Assembly: GCF_033193315.1 (NCBI RefSeq)
Contig: NZ_CP136187.1
Span: forward strand, 2,321,501-2,385,500
Length of the DNA stretch: 64,000 nt
Origin: Agathobaculum sp. NTUH-O15-33
GTDB lineage: Bacteria; Bacillota; Clostridia; Oscillospirales; Butyricicoccaceae
Reading direction: 5' to 3'
Shown here piece after piece: positions 33,295 through 42,112 of this stretch (its first letter is position 1; each line of letters starts with the position of its first letter). A program made the position numbers and the translations under genes. Under the pieces are notes generated by a model that was given only the letters and a program-made list of their open reading frames with translations, did not search any database and was not told where the DNA came from.

Positions 33295-36200
33295 ATTTGT
33301 CTGAAAGCAGCTTTTCCAGCGCGTCGCGCAGCAGCTTCATATCGATGGGCTTGGCCACATGCGCGTCCATACCGGCGGCCAGCGCCGCCTGCACATCCTC
33401 GGAAAAGGCGTTGGCCGTCATGGCAACGATGGGGATGGTCGGCGCGTCCGGCCGGTCAGCCGCGCGGATGGCCCGCGTGGCTTCATAGCCGTTCAGCTCG
33501 GGCATCTGCACATCCATTAAAATCGCGTCATATGTGCCGGGAGCGGCGCTTAAAAACGCCTGCACGGCCCGGCGGCCATCCACGGCCACGGTCGAGCGCG
33601 CGCCGTGCAATTCGAGCAGCGCGCCCAGTATTTCGGCATTGATCGCATTGTCCTCCGCCACCAGAAAGTGCCGCCCGGCAAAAGCCGCGTCCCCGGTCTC
33701 CGCGCCGGCCGAATAGGGTTGTCCGTTCATCGTATCGGCGCAATCCGCCATCTCGCAGGAGCGAAAGTCCAGTGTGACAAAGAAGGTGGTGCCTTCGTCC
33801 ACGCGGCTTGTAACACGGATGTCGCCGCCCATCAGATCGATCAAGCCCTTCGTGATGCTCAGGCCAAGACCGGTGCCCTCCATGCGCCCGGAAACCGATT
33901 CGCGGCTGCGGGTAAAGGGCTCAAACAGATGCGCGAGAAATTCCTCCGACATACCGCACCCATTGTCCTGCATGGTAAAACGATACCTTGCCCAGCCCGC
34001 GCCTTTGTTTTCCGGCAATTCATCCACCGTAAACCGCACCGTGCCGCCCCGCGGCGTAAACTTGACCGCGTTCCCAAGGATATTGATCAGGATCTGATTC
34101 AGGCGCAGCGCATCTCCATAAAAGCACGGATGATCCAGCGGGCCCATGTGCCGTTCCAGCGTAAGGCCGCCCGTTTCCGCCTGCGGCTGCAAAATGGCGA
34201 ATAGCTGCTCGACCAGCTCGGGCAGTAAAATCTGCGTGCTGCCCAGCGTTACTTTGCCGCTTTCGATCTTGCTCATATCCAGTACATCGTTGATTAGGCT
34301 GAGCAGATGCTTGGAGGAGATCGCAATTTTGGACAGGCAGTCCCAAACACGTTCGGAATCGCCAAAATGGGCGGTGGCCAGCGTGGTCATACCCATAATC
34401 GCGTTCATCGGCGTGCGGATATCGTGGCTCATTGCGGAAAGGAAGTCGCTTTTGGCGCGGCTTGCTTCCTTAGCGAGCGCGAGCGCCTGTTCCAGTTCAT
34501 CCTTGGCCTGCCGTTCGGCGCGGAGCATATCGGTCACATCGGCCCGCGCAAGGCAGACGCGGCCGAGCGACATATCCGCCGCTGAGATCGTGATGCGTTT
34601 GATGCGCTTGCCCGTCCCGGAAGATACGGTGGCGTAAGTAAACGAATAGGGACCCTCGCGCGCGAGCCGGTCCATGATATGATCCCGCTTGAGCATGTCG
34701 AAAAACGCTTCCCGATCCTCGCGCACCACATAGACTTCGCCGAAATGCCGCACAGCGTCCGAATAACAGTGGCGTTTGGGCCAAGCGTCCGCGCTTTGCG
34801 TAAAGGCCAAGGCGGTAAAGCTATCCTCCTGCACATCCACGTCAGCTACCAGATCGTAGCCCGTCAGGGAAAGACCGCGCAGGATACGGTCTGATATCAC
34901 CTGATCGGTCACGTCCATAACGGTCAGGATACCCGTTACGTCGCCCGTATCCGGCTCGGCCACCAGATGCACCGTGATCTGCACATAGCGGCCCCGCTTT
35001 TCCCGCGGCATGCGCATGAAGCATTTCAGCCGCTGCTCGGACTCGCCGCGCCGAAAAGCCGCAAGCGCCGGCTCGTTCAGGTAGCGGTCCAAAAACGCCT
35101 GCCGCTCCGCCGGATCAGGGATTAACTCTGAAATACCGGTAAAAAAGGCGTTGCGCTCGTTGCCCAGATTATTCAGCAGATCGGAACCGGTAAAGTCGAT
35201 GATCTCTTCTATCCGGCTTTGGGTCACATTGCAGTGACCCACGATCAGCGTATTCGGACCGGGCGAGCGGTAATGCTGTAAAAGCAGCTCTTTATACTGC
35301 TGGCGGATGCGCTCCTGATCCTCCATTTCCCGCGTCACATCGTTGCAGGTGGCATAGATGCGCTTGGCGCCGGTTTCCTCCCGCGCGATGGACAAACGGC
35401 ATTTGATCCATATCGCGCTTCCGTCTACCCGTTTCAGCCGCCCGCGCAGTTCCAGAAAGTCGTCCTTCCCCGCTACAAATTCCCGTATCAGACGGCTCAC
35501 GCGCGGTGCGTCGTCCGGATGGATACAATCCAGCACATCGTTCCCATAGCGCTGCTGCGCTTGCTCGGCCGTCATGCCGAGCAGCGCGCCGAAGCCTTCG
35601 GATAGATATTCCGTAAGGTAATGCTGCTTAGCGCTCAGCCGCACGACGGCAACGCCGCCGGGCAGATTGCTCACAATGGTTTGGAAGTACTGCTCAAGCC
35701 GCACCATTTCCTTTTGCGTTTCCTTCAGATCGGTGATATTGTGGAACACGCAGTGCAGCAGCGGACAGCCATCCTGCTCGCCGGTCTGCTTGGCCAGCAC
35801 ATGCACCCAAACGGTATGCCCGTCCCGGTGCAGCTTGCGGAATTCAAAATCCGCCACGGTGTGGTTTTGCAGCGCCTCGTTCACCCGGCGAACGACCATT
35901 TCCGTATCCGCGGGATGGGTCATTTGCACCGCGTCGCCACGGCAAAGCTCCCGGTATTCTTCCACGGTATAACCCGTTATCTCGGGCACGCCGTCGGAAA
36001 AGTAAATGGTTTCAAAGCGATCGGATATCTTATAGATCGCCACGCCGCCCGGAATGGCGTTGATGATATCCTGCATTTTTTCGCTGGATTCGGCCAGTTC
36101 TTTTTCCAGCCGCACCCGCTCGCTGACATCGGTATACACCGCGTACAGCAGCTTGGAGCCATCCTCCTGCGCCTTGACCGAACCGTCGAGCTGAATCCAG

Positions 36201-36862
36201 CGGTATTCTCCTTTTTTATCGTTAAACACACGGTAGATATGCCGCATGACGCGCCCCGTGCGGATGGTCTCCGCGATTTTTTGCGCAAGCGCGGGCAGAT
36301 CGTCCGGGTTCACGCCAAGAAAGGTGGTCTCCTGTTCCATATCCGCGATGTGCTCATCCGAATAGCCCATGATCTCGTAAAAAGCAGGGTTATGGAACAC
36401 CGGCGCAATCGTGCGGCCATCGTACCGGTAGCCGCACAGGCCGCAGGGAACGCTGCTGAAGGTGGTCTCCAGCTCCTCCGTGACCGCGCGCACCCGCGCT
36501 TCCTCACGCTTTTGGTCGGTGATATCCAGTATGTATTCGATATGGGCGCGGCGGCGTCCCCAAAGGATGACCTTGCCGCTCAACTGATAAACGCGGCCCG
36601 TGGAGGGCAGGCGGAACTCGCGCACGCACAGCTCGTCCTCCCGCATTTCGCCGATCCTGCAAAACGGACAAGGGCGGTCAAAGCCAGCGGCGCCGTAGCA
36701 GGTGGTCTTTCCCACGATCCCAGACCGCAGAAGAAGCTCGCGGGCCAACCGGTTTGCATAGAGCAGCTCGTAATCGTCCAGCGCGCTCACATACATGGCA
36801 ACCGGAGCATTATCCAAAACGGCCGCCATTTGATCCGGGGATAAAACAACGCCCTGCATCAT
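33293..36862 (-). CDS. Cytosolic hybrid histidine kinase with multiple PAS domains
   Basis: A 1189-residue sensor kinase without signal peptide or membrane helices. The first 780 residues hold about six PAS-type repeats; recognisable starts are AVLDNAPVAMYVSALDDYEL, TTFSSVPCGLCGYRYDG, IINAIPGGVAIYKISDRFET and IVSNLPGGVAVVRLSAKQHY. The HisKA phosphoacceptor is in AMSHDIRTPMNAIMGMT near residue 812. The HATPase has the N box LNQILINILGNAVKFTPRGG and G boxes ending RMEGTGLGLSITKGLIDLMG. The C-terminal receiver has its phosphorylated Asp near residue 1116 in YDAILMDVQMPELNGYEA. The first PAS has CYGAAGFDRPCPFC, which might bind metal or sense redox. No partner regulator is adjacent. Start at 36862 chosen for ribosome binding site distance. 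Confidence 0.92.
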   Translation of the reverse strand: MMQGVVLSPDQMAAVLDNAPVAMYVSALDDYELLYANRLARELLLRSGIVGKTTCYGAAGFDRPCPFCRIGEMREDELCVREFRLPSTGRVYQLSGKVILWGRRRAHIEYILDITDQKREEARVRAVTEELETTFSSVPCGLCGYRYDGRTIAPVFHNPAFYEIMGYSDEHIADMEQETTFLGVNPDDLPALAQKIAETIRTGRVMRHIYRVFNDKKGEYRWIQLDGSVKAQEDGSKLLYAVYTDVSERVRLEKELAESSEKMQDIINAIPGGVAIYKISDRFETIYFSDGVPEITGYTVEEYRELCRGDAVQMTHPADTEMVVRRVNEALQNHTVADFEFRKLHRDGHTVWVHVLAKQTGEQDGCPLLHCVFHNITDLKETQKEMVRLEQYFQTIVSNLPGGVAVVRLSAKQHYLTEYLSEGFGALLGMTAEQAQQRYGNDVLDCIHPDDAPRVSRLIREFVAGKDDFLELRGRLKRVDGSAIWIKCRLSIAREETGAKRIYATCNDVTREMEDQERIRQQYKELLLQHYRSPGPNTLIVGHCNVTQSRIEEIIDFTGSDLLNNLGNERNAFFTGISELIPDPAERQAFLDRYLNEPALAAFRRGESEQRLKCFMRMPREKRGRYVQITVHLVAEPDTGDVTGILTVMDVTDQVISDRILRGLSLTGYDLVADVDVQEDSFTALAFTQSADAWPKRHCYSDAVRHFGEVYVVREDREAFFDMLKRDHIMDRLAREGPYSFTYATVSSGTGKRIKRITISAADMSLGRVCLARADVTDMLRAERQAKDELEQALALAKEASRAKSDFLSAMSHDIRTPMNAIMGMTTLATAHFGDSERVWDCLSKIAISSKHLLSLINDVLDMSKIESGKVTLGSTQILLPELVEQLFAILQPQAETGGLTLERHMGPLDHPCFYGDALRLNQILINILGNAVKFTPRGGTVRFTVDELPENKGAGWARYRFTMQDNGCGMSEEFLAHLFEPFTRSRESVSGRMEGTGLGLSITKGLIDLMGGDIRVTSRVDEGTTFFVTLDFRSCEMADCADTMNGQPYSAGAETGDAAFAGRHFLVAEDNAINAEILGALLELHGARSTVAVDGRRAVQAFLSAAPGTYDAILMDVQMPELNGYEATRAIRAADRPDAPTIPIVAMTANAFSEDVQAALAAGMDAHVAKPIDMKLLRDALEKLLSDK

Positions 36863-36894
36863 CAGCTTCCGCCCCCCTTCCATTACATACCTTC

Positions 36895-36923
36895 ATTCTA
36901 TCCCACACGACCGTCAATTACAA
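36895..36923 (-). promoter_or_regulatory. Promoter of the hybrid kinase gene
   Basis: On the minus strand, TTGTAA (36918-36923), a 17-base spacer and TAGAAT (36895-36900), just upstream of the kinase start. Confidence 0.5.
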
Positions 36924-36962
36924 GTTGAAAAGCGTTCGCAGCATCAAAAACGGACGGACCGT

Positions 36963-37002
36963 AAGAAAAAAAGAGGAAGAAAAACGCACGGTTTTCTTCC
37001 TC
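36963..37002 (-). terminator. Terminator of the P-type-ATPase-like gene
   Basis: An 11-base stem (36973-36983 / 36992-37002, GAGGAAGAAAA) followed on the minus strand by seven or more T, about 23 bases after the stop codon. Confidence 0.85.
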
Positions 37003-37024
37003 CTTTTTCTGTTCTTGCCCCGGT

Positions 37025-39307
37025 TCAGTGGGTTTGCTGTGTGATGATAAACACGGGGATGTACCAAATCAGTAAATAAAGCAGCAGGTGCAGCACGGGC
37101 AGCGCGGAGACGGCGTTCTGGAACAAAAGGTAGAACACAATCAGCATACCGCACACCCCGGCGAACGCGCCCAGCGTGATGCACGAGCGCACCGCGCCCG
37201 CGAGCTTATCCGCCGCACGCAGCACCGTGATGAACGGCCCGGCGCCCTCGCGCGTCAGGATGGCAGCCGGCGCGTCGTCTGCGGTATAGGCCGCGTCCAT
37301 GATACGGTCGACGGTGGCCGGGTCGGGCTGGTCGGCAAAGCCGCGTTTCAGATCGAACTGACTTTCGACCATGGCGGGCGAAATATTAAAATCCGTTACA
37401 GCCAGCGCGGCGCTCATATGCATGCGGCGCATGGTGCGCATGGCGTGGTAGGTGCCCTTGGTCGGCTGATAGCGCAGCGTCAGCACGCCCGCGAGCGCGC
37501 CGTCCACGACCAGATAAGCGTTGCAGGTGTCCGCGCTCTGTCCGGCGCGCATGCGCACGCCCATTTTGACCATCAGCGCCGCCGTGCCCAGCACGGCGCG
37601 GTGCCCGCCTACTTCACCGGCAACGCCGCCGTCTACCAGCTGCACGCTTTTGGCGCTGGCGACCGCGCCGTACCGCTCGCGCAGCGTTTCGTTCAGCACG
37701 CGGCCAAGCTCCAGCCCGGCCCCGTCGGTCAGAGCGGCGGCAAAGGCCAACACCTTATCATCCGCCATGCCGCCCATGTTTTGCAGCGCTTCCAGCGCGA
37801 TCGAACCCGCGGGGAACAGATCGTTCTCCGTCAGGATGACTTCCTCCGTGCCGCGCAGCAGACCGGCTTGACGCGCGCCCGCGAGCGCCGCGCCCGTGCC
37901 GAGCAGGCGGCGGGATACATTTTTATACCCCGCGCCGAACGCGCACAGCAAGCCGATCGGCGCGGAAACGGATAGGAGCGCGGAAAACGCCCAGAAAAAG
38001 CGGATCGGATCACCCCGGCCGAGCGAAGCCACCAGCGCGAAGATAATGGACGCGGCCAAAGCGATCGGCGCATAGATCATGGAAAAGCGGTCGATCGTGT
38101 CCGGGCGCTCCATTTCGCGGAGAAAATCCTCCATCTGGCCGAGCGGACCCTTGACCGCGCGGCACACATCGTCCGTCCGGTCATAATGGCTGTACACCGC
38201 CATCGGCCGCTCCGCCGAAGCGATCGCCTTATATGCTCTCGCCCGCGCCGCGCAGCGGCCGCGCTCTTCGCGCATGGCCGCGTAAAGCAGCAAAATGCTG
38301 ACGGCAAGATACGGAATCTCCACACCGGACTGGTTATCGAACACAATGATGGACGCGCCGTGCAGCAGCGAGGCGATCACTGAGAACGAGACCAGCGTGG
38401 AGCGGTCCGGAATGCCGTGAAACAGGTTGAAAAAGCCCATGCCGAATACGTCGACGCCCAGAAATATCGCGATAAATTGCAGCAGCATCAGCGCGCCAAT
38501 CGCGATCGACTGGTTTTCGCCCGCATCCAGCGCGATGGGCACCGGCAGCATTTCAAACGTGGGCGCAAGGCTTAAGTAAGCGGCGGCGGCGGCGAGCAGC
38601 AGCACCAGAAGCGACCGCACATTCAGCCCGCGCGCGCGGCGAAGGGCCGAGCGCTGGGCCTGCGTGGGATCGCGCAGAACGATGTCTTCCTCTTCCTCGG
38701 CCTGCTCGGCGGCAAGGCGCGCGGCGCGCTCCTCCTTGCGGGACAGCTTCTGTCCGCGCGCGCGCTTTTGGGCGCGCGGAGAGGGCTGCGCCTGTTCGAT
38801 CTCCTCTTCCGGCGGCTCGGCCGCGCGTGCGACGCGGACGGCGCGCTTTTGTTCGGCCTTTGCGCGCTTTGTGCTTTCCTTTGCTTCTCGGGCGGCGCGG
38901 CGCGCCTTGCGCTCGTCCACCTCTTGCTGTTCAAAAGCGCTCAGATCGGGCAAGTCGTCCTCGCCCACGATTTTTTGCTGCGCGGGCCGCGTTTTGGGAG
39001 CGGTCTGCGCGCGGGGCGCGGGCTGCGGCGCGGCTTTGGGCGCCGCTTGCCGGCGCGGCGCTTCCGGGCGCGCTTGCGCCTGCGGAGCGGCCTGTGTTCT
39101 GGGCGTTGGCTGCGGGGCGGCCGGAGCTCTGGGGGCGGCCTGCGCGCGGGGCGCCGGCGCCGCGGGCGGCTGGCGCTTTGGCTGCGCCGGGGCCAGCCCT
39201 TCCACTTCGGCGATGATGGAATCGAGGTCGAATTCCCCGCTGTCCGGCACGTCGTTTAAATACGCCTTGAGATCGTCAAGGTTCATGGTTTCGTCTTTTC
39301 TGTCCAT
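37025..39307 (-). CDS. P-type-ATPase-like membrane protein lacking the catalytic aspartate motif
   Basis: A 760-residue protein. Residues 1-228 are a charged, low-complexity cytosolic region (Ala/Pro/Gln/Arg, then Glu/Arg/Lys). Membrane helices follow at about 231-345, 410-465 and, at the C-terminus, 705-755. The layout after residue 440 parallels heavy-metal P-type ATPases: SVSAPIGLLCAFGAGYKNVS stands where the ion-site helix is expected, LLRGTEEVILTENDLFPAGS where DKTGT should be, GGVAGEVGGHRAVLGTAALM like the nucleotide domain, and DGALAGVLTLRYQPTKGTYH before the phosphorylation domain end. The DKTGT aspartate, the TGD motif and GDGxND are all missing, so it cannot work as a normal ion pump. 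It follows rlmB by about 20 bases. The function is unknown. Confidence 0.75.
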   Translation of the reverse strand: MDRKDETMNLDDLKAYLNDVPDSGEFDLDSIIAEVEGLAPAQPKRQPPAAPAPRAQAAPRAPAAPQPTPRTQAAPQAQARPEAPRRQAAPKAAPQPAPRAQTAPKTRPAQQKIVGEDDLPDLSAFEQQEVDERKARRAAREAKESTKRAKAEQKRAVRVARAAEPPEEEIEQAQPSPRAQKRARGQKLSRKEERAARLAAEQAEEEEDIVLRDPTQAQRSALRRARGLNVRSLLVLLLAAAAAYLSLAPTFEMLPVPIALDAGENQSIAIGALMLLQFIAIFLGVDVFGMGFFNLFHGIPDRSTLVSFSVIASLLHGASIIVFDNQSGVEIPYLAVSILLLYAAMREERGRCAARARAYKAIASAERPMAVYSHYDRTDDVCRAVKGPLGQMEDFLREMERPDTIDRFSMIYAPIALAASIIFALVASLGRGDPIRFFWAFSALLSVSAPIGLLCAFGAGYKNVSRRLLGTGAALAGARQAGLLRGTEEVILTENDLFPAGSIALEALQNMGGMADDKVLAFAAALTDGAGLELGRVLNETLRERYGAVASAKSVQLVDGGVAGEVGGHRAVLGTAALMVKMGVRMRAGQSADTCNAYLVVDGALAGVLTLRYQPTKGTYHAMRTMRRMHMSAALAVTDFNISPAMVESQFDLKRGFADQPDPATVDRIMDAAYTADDAPAAILTREGAGPFITVLRAADKLAGAVRSCITLGAFAGVCGMLIVFYLLFQNAVSALPVLHLLLYLLIWYIPVFIITQQTH

Positions 39308-39327
39308 ATCTCTGTGATCCCTTTCTC

Positions 39328-40101
39328 TATTTCGCGTGCGTACGGCGGCGCACAGCCTCGAACAGCATCACAGCGGCGGCGTTCGACGCGTTGAGCGAAT
39401 TGACGCGCCCCCGCATCGGGATGCTGACGATATAATCGCATTTTTTCGCGCGTCAGGCGGCTGAGGCCTTCGCCTTCGGACCCAATCACCAGCGCGCAGG
39501 GCCGGTCAAAATCCGCTTCAAAAAGCGGCGCGTCGCCGTCGGCCTCTGCGCCGAACAGCCAAATGCCGCGCGCTTTCAGCTCGTCCAGCACGGCGGCGAG
39601 GTTATTTGCCTTGTGCACGCCCATGTGGGCCAGCGCGCCGGCGGCCGCGCGGGCCACCGCGGCGGTCAGCCCGACCGCGCGGCGCTTGGGGATCACGATC
39701 CCATGCGCACCCGCCGCCTCGGCGGAGCGGATGATCGCGCCCAAATTGTGCGGGTCCTCAATGCCGTCGCATACGACGAGAAGAGGCGGCTCTCCGCGCT
39801 GCTCCGCGACGAGCAAAATATCCTCCAGCGCCACGTAATCCTGCGCGGCCACCTGTGCGATCACGCCTTGATGGCTGCCGGTCGGGCTCATGTGGTCTAA
39901 TTTGCGTCTGTCGCACGTGACCACCGGCACCCCCTGTTTTCTCGCGGCGGAGGCAATATCACCGCCGCGGCCGCCCTCTGCCAGAAAAATCTTATCGATC
40001 GTCCGGCCGGCGCGCAGCAGCTCCAAAACGGCGTTGCGCCCTTCGATCAGCGTTCCGTCGTCCTGACGCGGCGGGCGCTCGCTCCGATATCCACTGGACA
40101 T
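39328..40101 (-). pseudogene. rlmB: 23S rRNA 2'-O-methyltransferase RlmB, frameshifted near the end
   Basis: A TrmH-family enzyme of about 257 residues if repaired, methylating a guanosine in 23S rRNA. The substrate-binding N-terminus has LIEGRNAVLELLRAGRTIDK. The SPOUT domain has LVVCDGIEDPHNLGAIIRSA, ALVIGSEGEGLSRLTREK and then, in a different frame, YIVSIPMRGRVNSLNASNAA. The break is a run of six T at 39441-39446 (minus strand GAAAAAATGC); with five A the frame reads REKCDYIVSIPMRG to a stop at 39328-39330. As written, the frame reads through unrelated residues to 39283 and overlaps the next gene. GGGAGG precedes the ATG at 40101. Confidence 0.85.
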
Positions 40102-40133
40102 TTTTGTCCTCCCATTTAATTTCAGATAAATGG

Positions 40134-40163
40134 ATTATACCATATTCGATGCCTACTATTCAA
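40134..40163 (-). promoter_or_regulatory. Promoter of rlmB and the P-type-ATPase-like gene
   Basis: On the minus strand, TTGAAT (40158-40163), an 18-base spacer and TATAAT (40134-40139) with an extended TGG, about 33 bases upstream of the rlmB ATG. Confidence 0.65.
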
Positions 40164-40195
40164 CGCCGCTCGACCGAATTCGTGAAAAAAGCACA

Positions 40196-40232
40196 AAAGT
40201 TCGGCGCGTTTTTCCAAAACGCCCGAACCTTT
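40196..40232 (-). terminator. Terminator of the SDR-led catabolic operon
   Basis: An imperfect stem (AAAGGTTCGGGCGTTTT pairing with AAAACGCGCCGAACTTT on the minus strand) followed by TGTGCTTTTTT, about ten bases after the SDR stop codon. It ends the minus-strand catabolic operon. Confidence 0.75.
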
Positions 40233-40241
40233 GCGCCCGTT

Positions 40242-41073
40242 TTACTCTGTCCCGGCGCGCTGCTTCGCGCCATAGGCAGTGGGAAAGTACCATGGCGTGC
40301 CGCCTGCCAGCGCGCCGCCGTCCACGTTATACACCTGCCCCGTCATATAGCTCGACGCGTCGGACAGCAGCAGGATCGTCATGCCCATCAGTTCCTCCGG
40401 CTGCGCCATACGGCGGCAGCAGGTCATGTCCTCAATGCAGGACAGCCTAGCCCGGTCCTCCTTTAGTTCGCGGCACAGCGGCGTTTCAACAAAGCCGGGC
40501 GCGATAGCGTTGGCCTGAATGCCAAACGCGCCCCACTCGACCGCCATCGACCGCGTCAGTCCCAAGATGCCGCTTTTGGCGCAGCCGTAAACCGAGCTGC
40601 CGCCGCAGATGCGCGTGGAATTGTAGGAGGCGATATTGACGATCTTGCCGCCCCGCACCCGCATTGTCTTGCGCACCACCTGCTGCCCCATGAAAAAAGC
40701 CGCCTTCAAGTTGACGTCCATGATCGCGTCGTACAGCGCCTCGTCCACATCGAGCAGGCCCAACCGCTTGCTGACGCCCGCCCCATTAACCAGACCGTCG
40801 ATGCGGCCGTGTGCCGCAAGCACCTCGTCCACACAGGCCTCGATCTCGCTCACCCGCCGCAGATCGACCCGGTGCGCAGTATGTCCCGCGCCCTGCATGG
40901 TTGGTAGCACCGCACGCACGGCGTCCAAGTTTAAGTCGCACAGCGCTACCTCCCGCGCCCGCGCCCGCAACGGCCCGCGCCATCTCGCTGCATATGCCGC
41001 CGCCCGCGCCGGTGATCAAAACCACCTTGCCTTCTAAAGAATAGTGTTTTCGCAGATTTTCCGCAACATTCAC
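40242..41073 (-). pseudogene. Short-chain dehydrogenase/reductase, frameshifted
   Basis: A classical SDR of about 276 residues if repaired, an NAD(P)-dependent oxidoreductase for a small hydroxy or keto compound. The N-terminus (ATG at 41073) has the dinucleotide motif KVVLITGAGGGICSEMARAV. The rest, in another frame, has VNGAGVSKR, the catalytic Ser in IVNIASYNS, Tyr/Lys in SVYGCAKSGIL, and APGFVETPL. The break is in the G+C-rich repeat at about 40951-40968; unlike the other broken genes here it needs one added (or two removed) bases, giving AGAREVALCD. It is the last gene of the minus-strand LacI-linked operon, 22 bases after the zinc dehydrogenase gene. Confidence 0.8.
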
Positions 41074-41095
41074 CGCTATCAGCTCCTTCTTATCC

Positions 41096-42112
41096 TCACA
41101 CCGTCAACACGATCTTGCAAGCGTCCGCTTCCCGCTGTCCGGCAAGCGCGAACGCTTGCTCGTACTGCTCCAGCGGAAAGGTATGCGTTACAAAACGCCG
41201 CAGCATTTCCATACGCGCGGGCAGCGCCGCCAGCACCTTGGGAAACATTTTGTACTGATGCCGGGTGCCCGCGATGGTCAATTCCTTTTGATTGAGCGGT
41301 GCGAAATTGACCGTGACCGGGTCGCTGCTGAACGACAGCGGCACGATCGCTCCCGCGGTCGCCGCCAGCTCGATCGAGAGCGGCAGCAAGGAAACGTCGT
41401 CCGTCGCGTCAAAGATCTCGTTCGCGCCCACGCCGCCGGTCTGTTGCATGACCAGCGCCAGCAAATCATCCTTTTGCGGATCGATCGCCGCATCCGCGCC
41501 AAAGGCTGCCGCCCGGCGGCGACGGCTTTCACTTGGGTCGGATACGATCGCGCGGGCGCCCAGCCGCTTTGCGGTATCCAGCACCATCAGGCCGATCGGC
41601 CCCGCGCCATGGATCAACACCGTGTCGCCGGGCAGAGTGCCCGCCCTCGCATGCGCTTGCTCGCCGATCGTACAGGGCTCGATCGCGGTGGCAAGCGCCC
41701 AACCAATATCGTCCGGCAATTGGAAAAGGTTGCGCGCCGGACTGACAAAATACTCGGCAAAGCCGCCGTCCACATGCACGCTGACGATCTGCAGGTGTTG
41801 GCATACGTTGCGCCTGCCCCGGCGGCAGGCGTGGCAATCGCCGCAGTATCGCAGCGGTTCCGCGATCACCCGGTCGCCGGGCGCAAGCCCGGTCACGCCG
41901 TCGCCGATCGCCTGTACCTCGCCCACGATCTCATGCCCCGGAATGCGCGGGTACTGCGCCGCGGAATTGCCGCCGCAGAGCAAATGCAGATCCGAACCGC
42001 AAATGCCCACGGCGCGTACCCGGACCAGCACGTCGTCCGGCCGAATGATACGCGGCGGTTCCACCTCACGCAATCCATAAACGCCCGGCCTTTCGACCAC
42101 GATTGCTTTCAT
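41096..42112 (-). CDS. Zinc-dependent MDR-family dehydrogenase
   Basis: A 338-residue medium-chain dehydrogenase of the sorbitol/threonine dehydrogenase type. The catalytic zinc ligands are in VGICGSDLH and IPGHEIVGEV. The structural zinc loop CGDCHACRRGRRNVC is complete. The NAD motif is VLIHGAGPIGLMVLDTA, followed by an acidic strand end (IVSDPSE) that favours NAD. The substrate is probably a polyol or sugar-acid hydroxyl, but cannot be told from sequence. Its start overlaps the stop of the epimerase gene (ATGA), so the two are coupled, and it is followed by the SDR gene. Confidence 0.9.
   Translation of the reverse strand: MKAIVVERPGVYGLREVEPPRIIRPDDVLVRVRAVGICGSDLHLLCGGNSAAQYPRIPGHEIVGEVQAIGDGVTGLAPGDRVIAEPLRYCGDCHACRRGRRNVCQHLQIVSVHVDGGFAEYFVSPARNLFQLPDDIGWALATAIEPCTIGEQAHARAGTLPGDTVLIHGAGPIGLMVLDTAKRLGARAIVSDPSESRRRRAAAFGADAAIDPQKDDLLALVMQQTGGVGANEIFDATDDVSLLPLSIELAATAGAIVPLSFSSDPVTVNFAPLNQKELTIAGTRHQYKMFPKVLAALPARMEMLRRFVTHTFPLEQYEQAFALAGQREADACKIVLTV

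Noticed and set aside
37025..39307. Functional copper/heavy-metal P-type ATPase
   Set aside because: The phosphorylated aspartate motif, TGD, GDGxND and the CPx ion motif are all absent.
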